Source of the DNA: Gaiellasilicea sp963794385
GTDB lineage: Bacteria > Actinomycetota > Thermoleophilia > Gaiellales > Gaiellaceae
DNA: 64,000 bases
Direction: 5' to 3'
NCBI GenBank assembly: GCA_963794385.1
Contig: CAWCDT010000010.1
Coordinates: 292,093-356,092 of the forward strand
The notes below the pieces were generated by a model, which was given only the letters and a program-made list of their open reading frames with translations, was not told the DNA's origin and did no database searches. Shown in pieces: positions 7,519 to 15,620 of this stretch (its first letter is position 1; the number at the start of each line of letters is the position of its first letter). Position numbers and translations under genes: made by a program.

Positions 7519-8064
7519 ATGGCGAGCACGACAGTCCGGCAGACGGCCGACGAGCGGCGCGAAGCCGTTCTCGCGGCTGCAGCGCGCGAGTTCTCCCGCG
7601 GTGGCCTCCACGGCGGCTCCACGGACGCCATCGCGAAGGCCGCGGGCATCTCGCAGCCGTATCTCTTCCGCCTCTTCGGGACGAAGAAGGAGCTCTACCT
7701 CGCGACGACCGAGCGGAAGCTGGAGGAGCTCTATCAGGTGTTCGAGCGCGCCTCGCGCGGCAAGAGCGGCGAGGAGGCCCTGAGCGCGATGGGCGACGGT
7801 TACCGCGAATTGCTCGAGGATCGCGAGCGTCTGCAGCTGATGCTGCAGTGCTTCGCGGCCTGCGACGATCCGGAGATCCGCACTGCCGTGCGCCGCGTCT
7901 GGCGCGATCTCGTCGACCTCGTCGAGCGCGTCTCCGGCGAGCCGCCGCAAGCCGTCAGCGCGTTCTTTGCCCAGGGGATGCTCCTGAACGTGCTCAACGC
8001 GATGGAGCTCTTCGACGATCCGACCCCGTGGGGCGACCGGCTGATCGCCGGCTGCCGCGAATAG
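7519..8064 (+). CDS. TetR/AcrR-family transcriptional regulator
   Basis: A 181-residue repressor. The N-terminal DNA-binding domain is typical: RREAVLAAAAREFSRGGLHG, then STDAIAKAAGISQPYLFRLF and GTKKELYLA (recognition helix GISQPYLFRLF, near residues 43-53). The C-terminal ~120 residues form the helical ligand-binding and dimer domain. It is directly followed by an EmrB/QacA-type exporter gene 55 bases downstream, and both promoter regions carry AGTAA/TTACT-like palindromes, so it most likely represses itself and the exporter and is released by the exported compound. The inducer is unknown. Confidence 0.92.
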   Translation: MASTTVRQTADERREAVLAAAAREFSRGGLHGGSTDAIAKAAGISQPYLFRLFGTKKELYLATTERKLEELYQVFERASRGKSGEEALSAMGDGYRELLEDRERLQLMLQCFAACDDPEIRTAVRRVWRDLVDLVERVSGEPPQAVSAFFAQGMLLNVLNAMELFDDPTPWGDRLIAGCRE

Positions 8065-8089
8065 GCGTCTTTTTTTCGACCGCGATGAA

Positions 8090-8103
8090 AGTAATCAGTT
8101 ACT
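8090..8103. promoter_or_regulatory. Candidate TetR operator before the MFS gene
   Basis: AGTAA-TCAG-TTACT is a perfect inverted repeat directly upstream of the AAAGGAGG ribosome-binding site (8107-8114) of the exporter. It shares AGTAA and TACTCA elements with the tetR promoter region. Binding would block transcription reaching the exporter or a local promoter. Confidence 0.55.
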
Positions 8104-8119
8104 CAGAAAGGAGGGTCAG

Positions 8120-9520
8120 ATGAGAGACACCACCAAGACCTTCTGGACCTTCGCGATCACCTCGGTTGCGCTCTTCATGGTCGTCCTCGACAACCTCGTC
8201 GTCTCGACCGCCTTGCCGGTGATCCGCACCGACCTCGGCGCGACGATCGAGGAGCTCGAGTGGACGGTGAACGCCTACACGCTCACGTTCGCCGTCTTCC
8301 TCCTGACCGGCGCCGCGCTCGGCGACCGCTTCGGCCGCCGCCGCATGTTCATCCTCGGGCTCGGCCTGTTCACCGCCGCCTCGGCGGCGGCGGCGCTCGC
8401 CCCGTCGATGGAGGCCCTGATCGCCGCCCGGGCGGTGCAGGGAATCGGCGGCGCGATCGTGATGCCCCTCACGCTGACGATCCTGTCGGCCGCATTCCCG
8501 GCAGAGCGGCGCGGCGCTGCCCTCGGCGCCTGGTCGGGGATCGCCGGTCTCGCCGTCGCGGCGGGCCCGCTCGTCGGCGGCGCCGTCGTCGAGGGAATCG
8601 ACTGGCAGTGGATCTTCTGGCTGAACGTGCCGATCGGACTCGTGCTGCTCCCGCTGGCGCGGGCGCTCGACGAGAGCCACGGGCCGGACAAGGCGCTCGA
8701 CCTGCCGGGGCTCGCTCTCGTGAGCGGTGGCCTCTTCGGGCTTGTCTGGGGCCTCGTGAACGGGAACGCGGACGGCTGGAGTAGTCCGCTGATCGTCGGC
8801 TCGCTCACGGCCGGCGCGCTGTTGCTCGCCGCGTTCGTCGCCTGGGAGGCGCGGGCGAAGGAGCCAATGTTGCCGCTGCGCTTCTTCAAGGACCGGGCCT
8901 TCTCGGCAGCGAACGGCGCCTCGCTGGCGATGTACTTCGGCATGTTCGGCTCGATCTTCCTGCTCTCGCAGTTCTTCCAGACGGCGCAGGGCTACTCGCC
9001 GCTCGAGGCCGGGCTGCGGGTGCTGCCGTGGACGGCGATGCCGATGGTCGTCGCGCCGATCGCGGGTGCGCTCTCCGACCGGATCGGCGGCCGTCCCTTC
9101 CTCGCCGGCGGCCTTGCGCTGCAGGCGATCGGCCTCGGCTGGATCGCGGCTGTCTCCTCTGCGGACGTCTCCTACTCGACGCTCGTCGGCCCGTTCATCG
9201 TCTCGGGTATCGGCATGGGGATGTTCTTCGCGCCCGTCGCGAACATCGTCCTCAGCGCCGTGGGCGCCCGCGACGAGGGCAAGGCCTCAGGCGCGTCGAA
9301 CGCGATCCGCGAGGTTGGCGGCGTCTTCGGCGTGGCGGTGCTCGCCTCGATCTTTGTCCGCACCGGCGGATACGAGTCGCCGGAGGTCTTCAACGACGGC
9401 CTCGTCGCGGCGACCTGGGTCGGCGCGGCCGTCGTCGGAGCCGGCGCTCTGATCGCGCTCCTCGTGCCCGGGAAGCGGCGTGCCCGCGAGGTCCCGGTCC
9501 CGGCGCTCGAGAGCGCCTAG
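8120..9520 (+). CDS. MFS drug-efflux transporter, DHA2 (EmrB/QacA) type
   Basis: A 466-residue integral membrane protein expected to exchange protons for drugs or other hydrophobic compounds. The DHA2 subfamily signature is clear at the N-terminus: VLDNLVVSTALPVIRTDL in helix 1, WTVNAYTLTFAVFLL, then GDRFGRRRMFILG (motif A), RAVQGIGGAIVMP (motif B) and the helix-5 antiporter motif GPLVGGAV. Hydrophobic segments are compatible with about 14 helices. It has a strong Shine-Dalgarno (AAAGGAGG) with a 5-base spacing. Control by the adjacent TetR regulator is inferred from gene order and shared palindromes. Confidence 0.93.
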   Translation: MRDTTKTFWTFAITSVALFMVVLDNLVVSTALPVIRTDLGATIEELEWTVNAYTLTFAVFLLTGAALGDRFGRRRMFILGLGLFTAASAAAALAPSMEALIAARAVQGIGGAIVMPLTLTILSAAFPAERRGAALGAWSGIAGLAVAAGPLVGGAVVEGIDWQWIFWLNVPIGLVLLPLARALDESHGPDKALDLPGLALVSGGLFGLVWGLVNGNADGWSSPLIVGSLTAGALLLAAFVAWEARAKEPMLPLRFFKDRAFSAANGASLAMYFGMFGSIFLLSQFFQTAQGYSPLEAGLRVLPWTAMPMVVAPIAGALSDRIGGRPFLAGGLALQAIGLGWIAAVSSADVSYSTLVGPFIVSGIGMGMFFAPVANIVLSAVGARDEGKASGASNAIREVGGVFGVAVLASIFVRTGGYESPEVFNDGLVAATWVGAAVVGAGALIALLVPGKRRAREVPVPALESA

Positions 9521-9533
9521 CCCCCTGTCTGCA

Positions 9534-9572
9534 CGGGACGTGTCCCGGGGTCTGTCCCTGGGACACGTCCCG
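9534..9572. terminator. 13 bp stem hairpin after the MFS gene
   Basis: CGGGACGTGTCCC (9534-9546) pairs perfectly with GGGACACGTCCCG (9560-9572) across a 13-base loop, 13 bases after the MFS stop codon. There is no clear T-run, so it is not a standard intrinsic terminator. It may stop transcription between convergent genes or be a repeated intergenic palindrome. Confidence 0.55.
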
Positions 9573-9648
9573 GAAGGCCCACAGGCGCCGCCCAGCCACC
9601 CCAGAGCAGGTCCGAACGCGAAGAAGGCGGCGAGCGGGCCGCGGCGGC

Positions 9649-10198
9649 TCACACGCGGTCCCAGCCCTCGGGGAGCTGGGGAACCGGCCAGGTGGGGTCG
9701 GGGCGCCAGTCCTCCCAGCCCGTCGGAAACGGCCACTCCCGGAGGACGCGGGCCGCCTCGGAGCGCACGGCGACCGGATCGAGCAGTCCCACGGCCGCGG
9801 CCTGCTCCAGCTCGTCCTCGTCCTTCCAGCGGTAGCTCCCGTCCGGTCTGACGATCAGGTCGAGCTTCTCGTCGAAGGTGTCGAAGCCGAGCGGCGTGCG
9901 CCTGAGCGGCTGCTCGAAGTTGACGTACCAGTGCTCGAGCTCGCCGTCGTCGCGCCAGAAGAGGTAGATCGAGTGCGCGCGGCCCGGGCGGGCGACGCAG
10001 AGCTGCGGCGCGCTTGGTCGCGCCGCTCTCGAGCTCCCAGTCCTCGCCGGGGATCCGCAGGCCGCCGGCGGGGATCCTGAACGGCGCGCCCCTCGGGATC
10101 CAGAGCGCCGCGAGCTCGGGGGACTCCTCGACGATCCGGCACGCCTGCGCGCGCCAGACCCGGCCGCGATGCACGTCGCGCCAGACCGCGTCGCTCAT
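9649..10198 (-). CDS. DUF402 (FomD/Ntdp-like) protein, one frameshift
   Basis: Two frames together give a complete DUF402 protein of about 182 residues. The first part (from ATG 10198) reads WRDVHRGRVWRAQACRIVEE and LWIPRGAPFRIPAG; near 10005-10018 one extra base shifts to the frame with IYLFWRDDGELEHWYVNFEQ, GFDTFDEKLDLIVRPDGS and YRWKDEDELE. Known members of this family are nucleoside di-/triphosphatases with a conserved WYVN..P...FDT.D.xLD core, which is present here. The start overlaps the stop of the second DUF402 gene (ATGA). The frameshift may be an assembly error. Its physiological substrate is unknown. Confidence 0.75.
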
Positions 10199-10789
10199 CG
10201 CTCCCACCCCGCCGGCAGATCGCCGCCGCGCCAGTCGGGATCGGGTCTCCAGCCCGCCCAGTGCTCATCCCACCAGCGCCGGCCGGCCTCGAGCTCGGTG
10301 GCGACGCGGGCTCCCTCCGCGCGGATTGCGGCCACCTCGGCCTCCGTCCAGCGTCCGAGCCGGACCCACTCGTCGAGCCACTCCTCGTCCTTGAAGCGCC
10401 AGGCGCCGTCCGGCTCGATCACGATGTCGAGCTCGTGGTCCTGGGTGTCGATGCCCGCCGCCGTGCGCCGGAACGGCGCCTGGAGGTTGACGTACCAGCA
10501 GCGGAGCGATCGTTCGGGCCCCTCCCAGAAGAGCCAGACCGCGTGCGCCTCGCCCGGCCGCTGGAGCTGGAGGACGCCGTGCCCGCCCCACCGCTCTTTG
10601 CCGTGCCACGGGTGGCGGCCGCCGGGCCAGTCGTCCGTCGGGGTACGAGAGCTCAGAGCCCTCCGCGATGTAGAGCGCCAGCAGCGCGCCGGTGTCCTCG
10701 ACGACGATCGCAGCCTGCCCGAGCCACGGCCGGCCGAGACACAGCTCGCGCCTGACGATCCGCTCGCCTGGTTGCCAACGCTTGTCCAT
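10195..10789 (-). CDS. DUF402 (FomD/Ntdp-like) protein, one frameshift
   Basis: A paralogue of the following gene, about 197 residues once one extra base near 10628-10645 is removed. The N-terminal part (ATG 10789) reads ERIVRRELCLGRPWLGQAAI and LLALYIAEGSEL; after the break come AVWLFWEGPERSLRCWYVNL, GIDTQDHELDIVIEPDGAW and FKDEEWLDEW. The conserved WYVN and IDTQDHELD core of the family (nucleotide phosphatases such as Ntdp, FomD) is intact. It starts 3 bases after the stop of the UbiA gene and overlaps the next DUF402 gene by 4 bases, so the four reverse genes from 12546 down form one operon. Confidence 0.75.
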
Positions 10790-10792
10790 GCC

Positions 10793-11773
10793 TCAGCCCT
10801 TGTAGCCGAGGACGACGTCCTCGGGCCGCCGCACCAGCGTGAGGAAGCCCGTGCCGTAGGCGGCCGCGATCAGCGCGAGGGCAAGCAGCCGCTGCTCGGC
10901 CGGCGCGCCCTCGCCCTCGAGCACGAGCCAGACGAGGACGCCGACGAGGAGCCCGTTCCCCATCCGCGCGCCGAGCCCGATCGCGACCTGTTCCTCGCGC
11001 CCGGCCGGCGCCAGCAGGAGGCGGTGGAGCATCCAGGCGATCGCAGCGGCGAACGCGGCGACGAAAGGGAGAAGGAAAGGCTCCCTAAGAGCCACCGGCA
11101 CCAGGGCCGCACCGGCCGCGAGGCAGGCCAGGCTGGCGGCGCAGGTCACGGGCTTGCCGAAGCGCAGGAGCAAGGTGGGCCGGCCGTGGAGGTCGTCGCC
11201 GGCGCGGTCGCGGAAGTCCTTCAGGACGATCCTGGCGAGGAAGAGGAAGATGAGCGCCGCCACGAGAGCGGCGTCGGCGCTGGTCCAGCTCCGGCCCGTC
11301 GCCTCGGCGCCCAGCGCGTACGGAATGGCCACGTAGGCGAGCGACAGCACCATCGGCGCGAGCCACGTCCGGTACGAGAGCGCCACGGGCCGGACCGAGT
11401 AGACGACGCCGATCGCGAGCGAGAGGGCGACGAGCCCGAAGGCGCGAGCCCCGAGCGGCGCCGCCGCGGCGAGCGCGACGACCCAGGCGAGCGCATGGAG
11501 GCGGATCAGGTCGGAGCGGTCGGCGTCGCCGGAGACGAGCGGCCGGCCGCCGTCTTTGGGGTGGTTCACGCGGTCGATCGCCTCGTCGGCGACGTCGTTG
11601 ACGCTCGTGGCCGCGACGTAGCTCGCAGCGAGCGCGAGCGTCGCGAGGGCGAGCGGCAGCGAGACCGCATCGAGCCCGTCCGGATGCGCGGCGCCCAGGA
11701 GGAGGAAGAGCCAGATCATCGCGGCCACGCGGTAGCGCAGCATGCGCGCGAAGAGGCCGGCGAGCCGGATCAC
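10793..11773 (-). CDS. UbiA-family prenyltransferase
   Basis: A 326-residue membrane enzyme with about eight to nine helices and both aspartate-rich motifs of the UbiA superfamily: NDVADEAIDRVNHPKDGGRP near residues 59-78 (NDxxDxxxD) and LKDFRDRAGDDLHGRPTL (DxxGD-like) near 184-201. Such enzymes use Mg-bound prenyl diphosphate and attach the prenyl chain to an aromatic ring or to a sugar phosphate, as in decaprenyl-phosphoribose synthase. In this glycan region a role in making a lipid-linked sugar is possible but not shown. It overlaps the upstream membrane gene by 4 bases (ATGA). Confidence 0.85.
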   Translation of the reverse strand: MIRLAGLFARMLRYRVAAMIWLFLLLGAAHPDGLDAVSLPLALATLALAASYVAATSVNDVADEAIDRVNHPKDGGRPLVSGDADRSDLIRLHALAWVVALAAAAPLGARAFGLVALSLAIGVVYSVRPVALSYRTWLAPMVLSLAYVAIPYALGAEATGRSWTSADAALVAALIFLFLARIVLKDFRDRAGDDLHGRPTLLLRFGKPVTCAASLACLAAGAALVPVALREPFLLPFVAAFAAAIAWMLHRLLLAPAGREEQVAIGLGARMGNGLLVGVLVWLVLEGEGAPAEQRLLALALIAAAYGTGFLTLVRRPEDVVLGYKG

Positions 11774-12546
11774 TTCGACGTGACGACCTTCAGCGGCCAG
11801 AGCGACGTGAGCACGAGCACGTAGACGACCCAGAGCGCGTGGTAGAGGGCGAGGTAGGCGACGCCGACCCAGAAGAACGTGGCCAGCAGGGTCGCGTCCC
11901 CCACGACGCGCGCCCGGTCCGCCGTGCCCGTGAGCGCGAGGCCGGCGAGCGCGACCGCGCCGGCGAGCGCGACGCCGGCCACGAGCGACCCCGCCGAGCT
12001 GAAGACGAAGCCGATGTACTCGCCCCCAGTGAGCAGGAACATGAGCAGGAGCGCGGGGAGGAGGCCGCTCAGGAAGACGAGCACGAGCACGATCGCGACG
12101 ACGATCCAGGCTCGCGCCGCGGTGCGCGGCCGCCGCCCGAGCCGCCGCCGCGCGAACCGGTACAGGATCCAGAACGCGAGCAGGTACAGCGCGGCGATGC
12201 AGACCGCGGTGAGCACGGTGACGTCGTCGATGCCGAGATCCCTCGTGACCTTGCCGGCCTCGCTCGCGTCGTAGAGAGCCCTGGGGCCGAGGACGAACTT
12301 GACGAGGACGACGAGCACGTTGTAGCCGACCGCGTACAGGGCGATCGACGCGGGCAGGCCGAGGTCGAAGCGCAGTCCGGCGTAAAGCGCGATGCCGGTG
12401 ATCGCGGCGACGGCGGCGGCCACGCCGACGAGCGTCGACTCCGGCGGCGTCTCGCCGCCGCCGCCCGGAAGGACGAGAATTGCCACGGTCGCGAGGAGCC
12501 CTGCGGCGACGAAGCCGAGCACCAGCCTGGGCGGAAACGCGCGCAC
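11770..12546 (-). CDS. Polytopic membrane protein, unknown function
   Basis: A 258-residue hydrophobic protein with about seven predicted helices (for example VLGFVAAGLLATVAILVL, ALYAVGYNVLVVLVKFVL and AWIVVAIVLVLVFLSGLL). I do not recognise the family. The GTG start at 12546 is 6 bases after a TACCCT -10 box (12553-12558, reverse), so the longer open frame that runs upstream is rejected. It is first in an operon with a UbiA prenyltransferase and two DUF402 proteins and diverges from a GT2 gene 44 bases away. A partner role for the UbiA enzyme is a guess. Confidence 0.65.
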   Translation of the reverse strand: MRAFPPRLVLGFVAAGLLATVAILVLPGGGGETPPESTLVGVAAAVAAITGIALYAGLRFDLGLPASIALYAVGYNVLVVLVKFVLGPRALYDASEAGKVTRDLGIDDVTVLTAVCIAALYLLAFWILYRFARRRLGRRPRTAARAWIVVAIVLVLVFLSGLLPALLLMFLLTGGEYIGFVFSSAGSLVAGVALAGAVALAGLALTGTADRARVVGDATLLATFFWVGVAYLALYHALWVVYVLVLTSLWPLKVVTSK

Positions 12547-12552
12547 CGGGCG

Positions 12553-12581
12553 AGGGTAGAGGGGCGGTTGGACGGTAGGCT
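12553..12581. promoter_or_regulatory. Divergent leaderless promoters
   Basis: TACCCT on the reverse strand (12553-12558) lies 6 bases before GTG 12546, and TAGGCT on the forward strand (12576-12581) lies 8 bases before GTG 12590. Both fit a TANNNT -10 with the start codon at or near the first transcribed base. No convincing -35 was found. Confidence 0.5.
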
Positions 12582-12589
12582 GTCGCGCC

Positions 12590-13501
12590 GTGGAGCCGGA
12601 CGTCTCAGTGGTCGTCACGCTCCTGAACGAAGAGAATTCGCTCGAGGAGCTGCACCGGCGGACCGTCGCCGCTCTCGACAGCGAGCCGTTCGAGCTGATC
12701 TTCGTCGACGACGGCTCGACCGATGGAACCTGGGCCGCGCTCGAGCGTCTCCATGCGGCCGATCCGCGCGTCCACGCGGTGCGCTTCAAGCGCAACTTCG
12801 GCCAGCACCCGGCGATGCATGCGGGCCTCTCGCGGGCACGGGGCGAGATCGTCGTGACCATGGACGGCGATCTCCAGAACCAGCCGGAGGACATCCCGCG
12901 CCTCGTCGCGGCGGTCGAGGCGGGCGCGGATGTCGCAAGCGGGCGCCGTGCGGCCCGCAACGACTCGTGGGGGCGGACCCTCCCCTCGCGAATGATCAAC
13001 GGCATGCTGCGCCGCTTCACGGGCGTCGCGATCTCCGACTTCGGCTGCGCCTTCAACGCCTACCGGCGCACCGCCGTCGAGCCGATGCTCCCGGCGATCG
13101 GGAAGCAGAAGTTCACAAAGGCGCTGATCCTCTCCGGCGGCGCCAGCGTGGTCGAGGTGGACGTCGGCCACGCTCCCCGCGCGGGCAGCTCCCGCTACTC
13201 GCCGCTTCGCCTGACGCGGCTCGCGTTGCACGTCCTCGCCGGGTTCTGGCCGCAGCCGATCCAGTGGATCGGGATCGCGCTCGGTGTCGTCTGTACGACC
13301 CTCGCGACCGTTCTGGCTGTGTACGGCGCCTGGTTCTGGATCGACCGCTCCAACTTCCCCGGCCCGCTGCTCGGCGGCGTTGCCGTTCTCTTCGTGCTCG
13401 GGATCCAGGGCTTCATCCTCGCGCTGGTCGGGGAGTACCTAGGCAGAATCCAGCGCGAGGTCGAAGGGCGGCCTCTGTACACCATCTCGGAGGAAATTTG
13501 A
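12590..13501 (+). CDS. Family 2 glycosyltransferase with two C-terminal helices (DPM/GtrB/ArnC-like)
   Basis: A 303-residue polyprenyl-phosphate glycosyltransferase type. The GT-A domain has VSVVVTLLNEENSLEEL, FVDDGSTDGTW, and the metal-binding MDGDLQNQPEDIPRL (DxD-like). At the C-terminus two helices (IGIALGVVCTTLATVLAVYG and GVAVLFVLGIQGFILALVGEY) end in the family-typical GEYLGRIQREVEGRPLY. It would move a sugar from a nucleotide onto undecaprenyl/decaprenyl phosphate at the inner face of the membrane. It is the first gene of a long forward operon and is coupled to the RmlB-like gene by a TTGA overlap. Confidence 0.92.
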   Translation: MEPDVSVVVTLLNEENSLEELHRRTVAALDSEPFELIFVDDGSTDGTWAALERLHAADPRVHAVRFKRNFGQHPAMHAGLSRARGEIVVTMDGDLQNQPEDIPRLVAAVEAGADVASGRRAARNDSWGRTLPSRMINGMLRRFTGVAISDFGCAFNAYRRTAVEPMLPAIGKQKFTKALILSGGASVVEVDVGHAPRAGSSRYSPLRLTRLALHVLAGFWPQPIQWIGIALGVVCTTLATVLAVYGAWFWIDRSNFPGPLLGGVAVLFVLGIQGFILALVGEYLGRIQREVEGRPLYTISEEI

Positions 13502-14490
13502 GCAAGCGTGTCCTTGTCACCGGCGGTGCCGGCTTCATCTCGTCGGCCTTCATCCGCCACCTCTTGGCAAACACCGACCACGAGGTCGTCTCGCTCGACG
13601 CGCTGACGTACGCGGGCAACCTCGAGAACCTGGCCGACGTGATCAGCCACGGGCGGCTCTCGTTCGTGCACGGCGACATCCGCGACGCCGACCTCGTCGC
13701 CCGGATCGTCGACGGCGTCGACGTGATCGTGAACGCGGCCGCCGAGTCGCATGTCGAGAAGTCGATCGAGGAGGGCGCCTCCGAGTTCGTGACCACCAAC
13801 GTTGAGGGCACCCAGATCCTGCTCGACGCGATCCGACGGACGCCGGTCGAGAGGTTCATCCTGATCAGCTCGAGCGAGGTCTACGGCACCGCCGAGTACG
13901 CCCCGATGGACGAGGAGCATCCGCTCAACCCACGCTCGCCCTACGCGGCGACGAAGGCGGGCGGTGACCGGCTGGCGTACTCGTACTACGTCACCTATGG
14001 GCTGCCGATCGTGATCGTCCGTCCGTTCAACAACTACGGCCCGCGCCAGCATCCCGAGAAGGTGATCCCGCGCTTCGTCACCCAGGCGCTCACAGGAGCG
14101 CCGCTGACCGTCCACGGCGATGGGCACGCAAGCCGGGACTGGCTCTACGTCGACGACGACGCGGAGGCGATCGAGGCGATCATCGAAGCCGACATCGATG
14201 CGCTCGCCGGCGAGGTCGTGAACGTGGCGACCGGCATCGACATCTCGGTGCGCGACGTCGCCGACGCGGTGCTCGCGGCGGTCGGCGTCGAGGTGGAGAA
14301 GGCCTTCGTCGAGGAGCGGCCCGGCCAGGTCGACCGCCACATCGGCTCGACCGACAAGCTCGAGCGGCTCACCGGCTGGCGGGCCCGGACGAGCTTTGAG
14401 CGCGGGCTCGAGCAGACCGTGCGGTGGTACCGCGAGAACGAGGTGTGGTGGCGGGCACTGGCGGCGCGCGCCGGCGTCTCCTCGTCCTAG
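13498..14490 (+). CDS. dTDP-glucose 4,6-dehydratase-like NAD-dependent enzyme
   Basis: A 330-residue extended SDR of the RmlB type. It starts RVLVTGGAGFISSAFIRHLL, has VSLDALTYAGNLENL, NAAAESHVEKSIEE, SSSEVYGT, the catalytic SPYAATKAGGDRL (Tyr and Lys) and VIRPFNNYGPRQHPEKVIPR, all characteristic of dTDP-glucose 4,6-dehydratase. The third position of the glycine motif is Ser rather than Gly (FISS). TTG 13498 is the likely start: it has GGAGGA just upstream and overlaps the previous stop (TTGA). The product, a 4-keto-6-deoxy sugar, would feed the DegT aminotransferase two genes downstream. Without seeing RmlA/C/D, true dTDP specificity is not certain. Confidence 0.88.
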   Translation: MSKRVLVTGGAGFISSAFIRHLLANTDHEVVSLDALTYAGNLENLADVISHGRLSFVHGDIRDADLVARIVDGVDVIVNAAAESHVEKSIEEGASEFVTTNVEGTQILLDAIRRTPVERFILISSSEVYGTAEYAPMDEEHPLNPRSPYAATKAGGDRLAYSYYVTYGLPIVIVRPFNNYGPRQHPEKVIPRFVTQALTGAPLTVHGDGHASRDWLYVDDDAEAIEAIIEADIDALAGEVVNVATGIDISVRDVADAVLAAVGVEVEKAFVEERPGQVDRHIGSTDKLERLTGWRARTSFERGLEQTVRWYRENEVWWRALAARAGVSSS

Positions 14491-15620
14491 GAGCGGGGCC
14501 CGCCCAGATCGGGCTCCTCCGCGCGGCGCGCGAGCGCGGTCTCTTCGTGATCGCGGTCGACCGCAATCCGGCTGCGGCCGGCTTCGCGTACGCGGACAAG
14601 CGCGCGGTCGTCTCGACCGAGGATGAGCCCGGCGTCGACCGGCTCGCCCGCGCCGAGAACGTGGACGGGATCATCTCGCCCGGCTCCGACTGGCCGGTCG
14701 CCGTCGCGGCCCGCGTCGCCGAGCGGATCGGCCTACCGCACCCGATCGATGCGGCTACGGCGGCGCTCGCGACCTCGAAGCAGAAGCAGCGGGAGCGGCT
14801 GGCGGAGTCGGGTGTGCCCCAGCCGCGGATCCTCGAGGAGCCGGCCGCGCCCTGCGTGGTGAAGGCTCCGGACCGCCAGGGCCAGCGTGGACTGACCTTC
14901 GTCCGGACGGACGCCGAGCTGCCCGCTGCGATCCAAGCCGCGCTCGAGGCCTCCCGGAATGGCTCGTACATCGTCGAGGAGTACATCGACGGCCCCGAGG
15001 TGACCGTGCAGGCGGCGTCCGTCGACGGCGCGTTTCACCCGCTCCTCGTCGCCGACCGGCTGACCGCCGAGCCGCCCGCCTTCGGCGTCGCCCTCGCGCA
15101 CGCGTGGCCTTGTGTTTCTGAAACACAAGCTCCCATCGAGGCTGCGCGAGCCGCGGCCGAGGCGCTCGGGATCCGCAACGGGCCGACCTACACGCAGATC
15201 AGAGTCGGAGAGGACGGATGCCGCGTGGTTGAGCTGGCTGCGCGCCTGGGAGGGGGCCACGACGCCGAGCTCTGCGAGGCGGCAACCGGAGTTCGGCTGA
15301 ACGACGTGGCGCTCGATTTCGCCCTGGGCGAGAGACCTTGTGTTTCAGAAACACAAGGCTCCTCCTCGGCGGGCGGGGCCTGCGTGCTCTTTCTCGTCGC
15401 GCCGGAGGGGGAGCTGCGGGCGGTCGAGGGGCGGGAGGAAGCGCACGCCGTCGACGGCGTTCTCGACGTCCGCATCTACCGGGAGCCGGGCTTTCGCTTC
15501 GGGCCGCTTCGCCACGGCGCCGACCGTGCCGGAGCCGTGATCGCGGTCGGCGACGACCGCGACGACGCCCTCGATCGTGCTCGCCGTGCGGCCGGCGCAA
15601 TACGCTTCCTCGTCGCATGA
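14448..15620 (+). CDS. ATP-grasp ligase carrying two in-frame palindrome inserts
   Basis: A roughly 390-residue ATP-grasp enzyme: N-terminal RRLLVLGAGPAQIGLLRAA, ATP-lobe segment CVVKAPDRQGQRGLTFV, YIVEEYIDGPEVTVQA, and the metal-binding end CRVVELAARLGGGHD. It follows the same PurK/CarB-like plan as the ligases at 3595 and 29720. The first codon is unclear (GTG 14424, 14445 and 14448 are in frame; 14448 is chosen because it leaves a compact N-terminus). Two palindromes at 15109-15129 and 15336-15358 both encode CVSETQ within the protein, after a proline. It overlaps the RmlB-like gene and is coupled to the DegT gene (ATGA). Confidence 0.88.
   Translation: MAGTGGARRRLLVLGAGPAQIGLLRAARERGLFVIAVDRNPAAAGFAYADKRAVVSTEDEPGVDRLARAENVDGIISPGSDWPVAVAARVAERIGLPHPIDAATAALATSKQKQRERLAESGVPQPRILEEPAAPCVVKAPDRQGQRGLTFVRTDAELPAAIQAALEASRNGSYIVEEYIDGPEVTVQAASVDGAFHPLLVADRLTAEPPAFGVALAHAWPCVSETQAPIEAARAAAEALGIRNGPTYTQIRVGEDGCRVVELAARLGGGHDAELCEAATGVRLNDVALDFALGERPCVSETQGSSSAGGACVLFLVAPEGELRAVEGREEAHAVDGVLDVRIYREPGFRFGPLRHGADRAGAVIAVGDDRDDALDRARRAAGAIRFLVA
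15109..15129. repeat. 21 bp palindrome inside ATP-grasp gene, copy 1
   Basis: CTTGTGTTTC, a central T, then GAAACACAAG. It is in frame and encodes CVSETQ following a proline. It is nearly identical to the copy 227 bases downstream, apart from the centre base and the outermost pair. Confidence 0.85.
15336..15358. repeat. 23 bp palindrome inside ATP-grasp gene, copy 2
   Basis: CCTTGTGTTTC, a central A, then GAAACACAAGG: perfect 11 bp arms. It is read in the same frame as copy 1 and again gives P-CVSETQ. The AT-rich sequence stands out in a gene of very high GC. Confidence 0.85.

Noticed and set aside
11839..13497. N-terminal 550-codon extension of the RmlB-like gene
   Set aside because: Low-complexity Arg/Glu-rich translation over two other real genes; the SDR motif starts right after TTG 13498.
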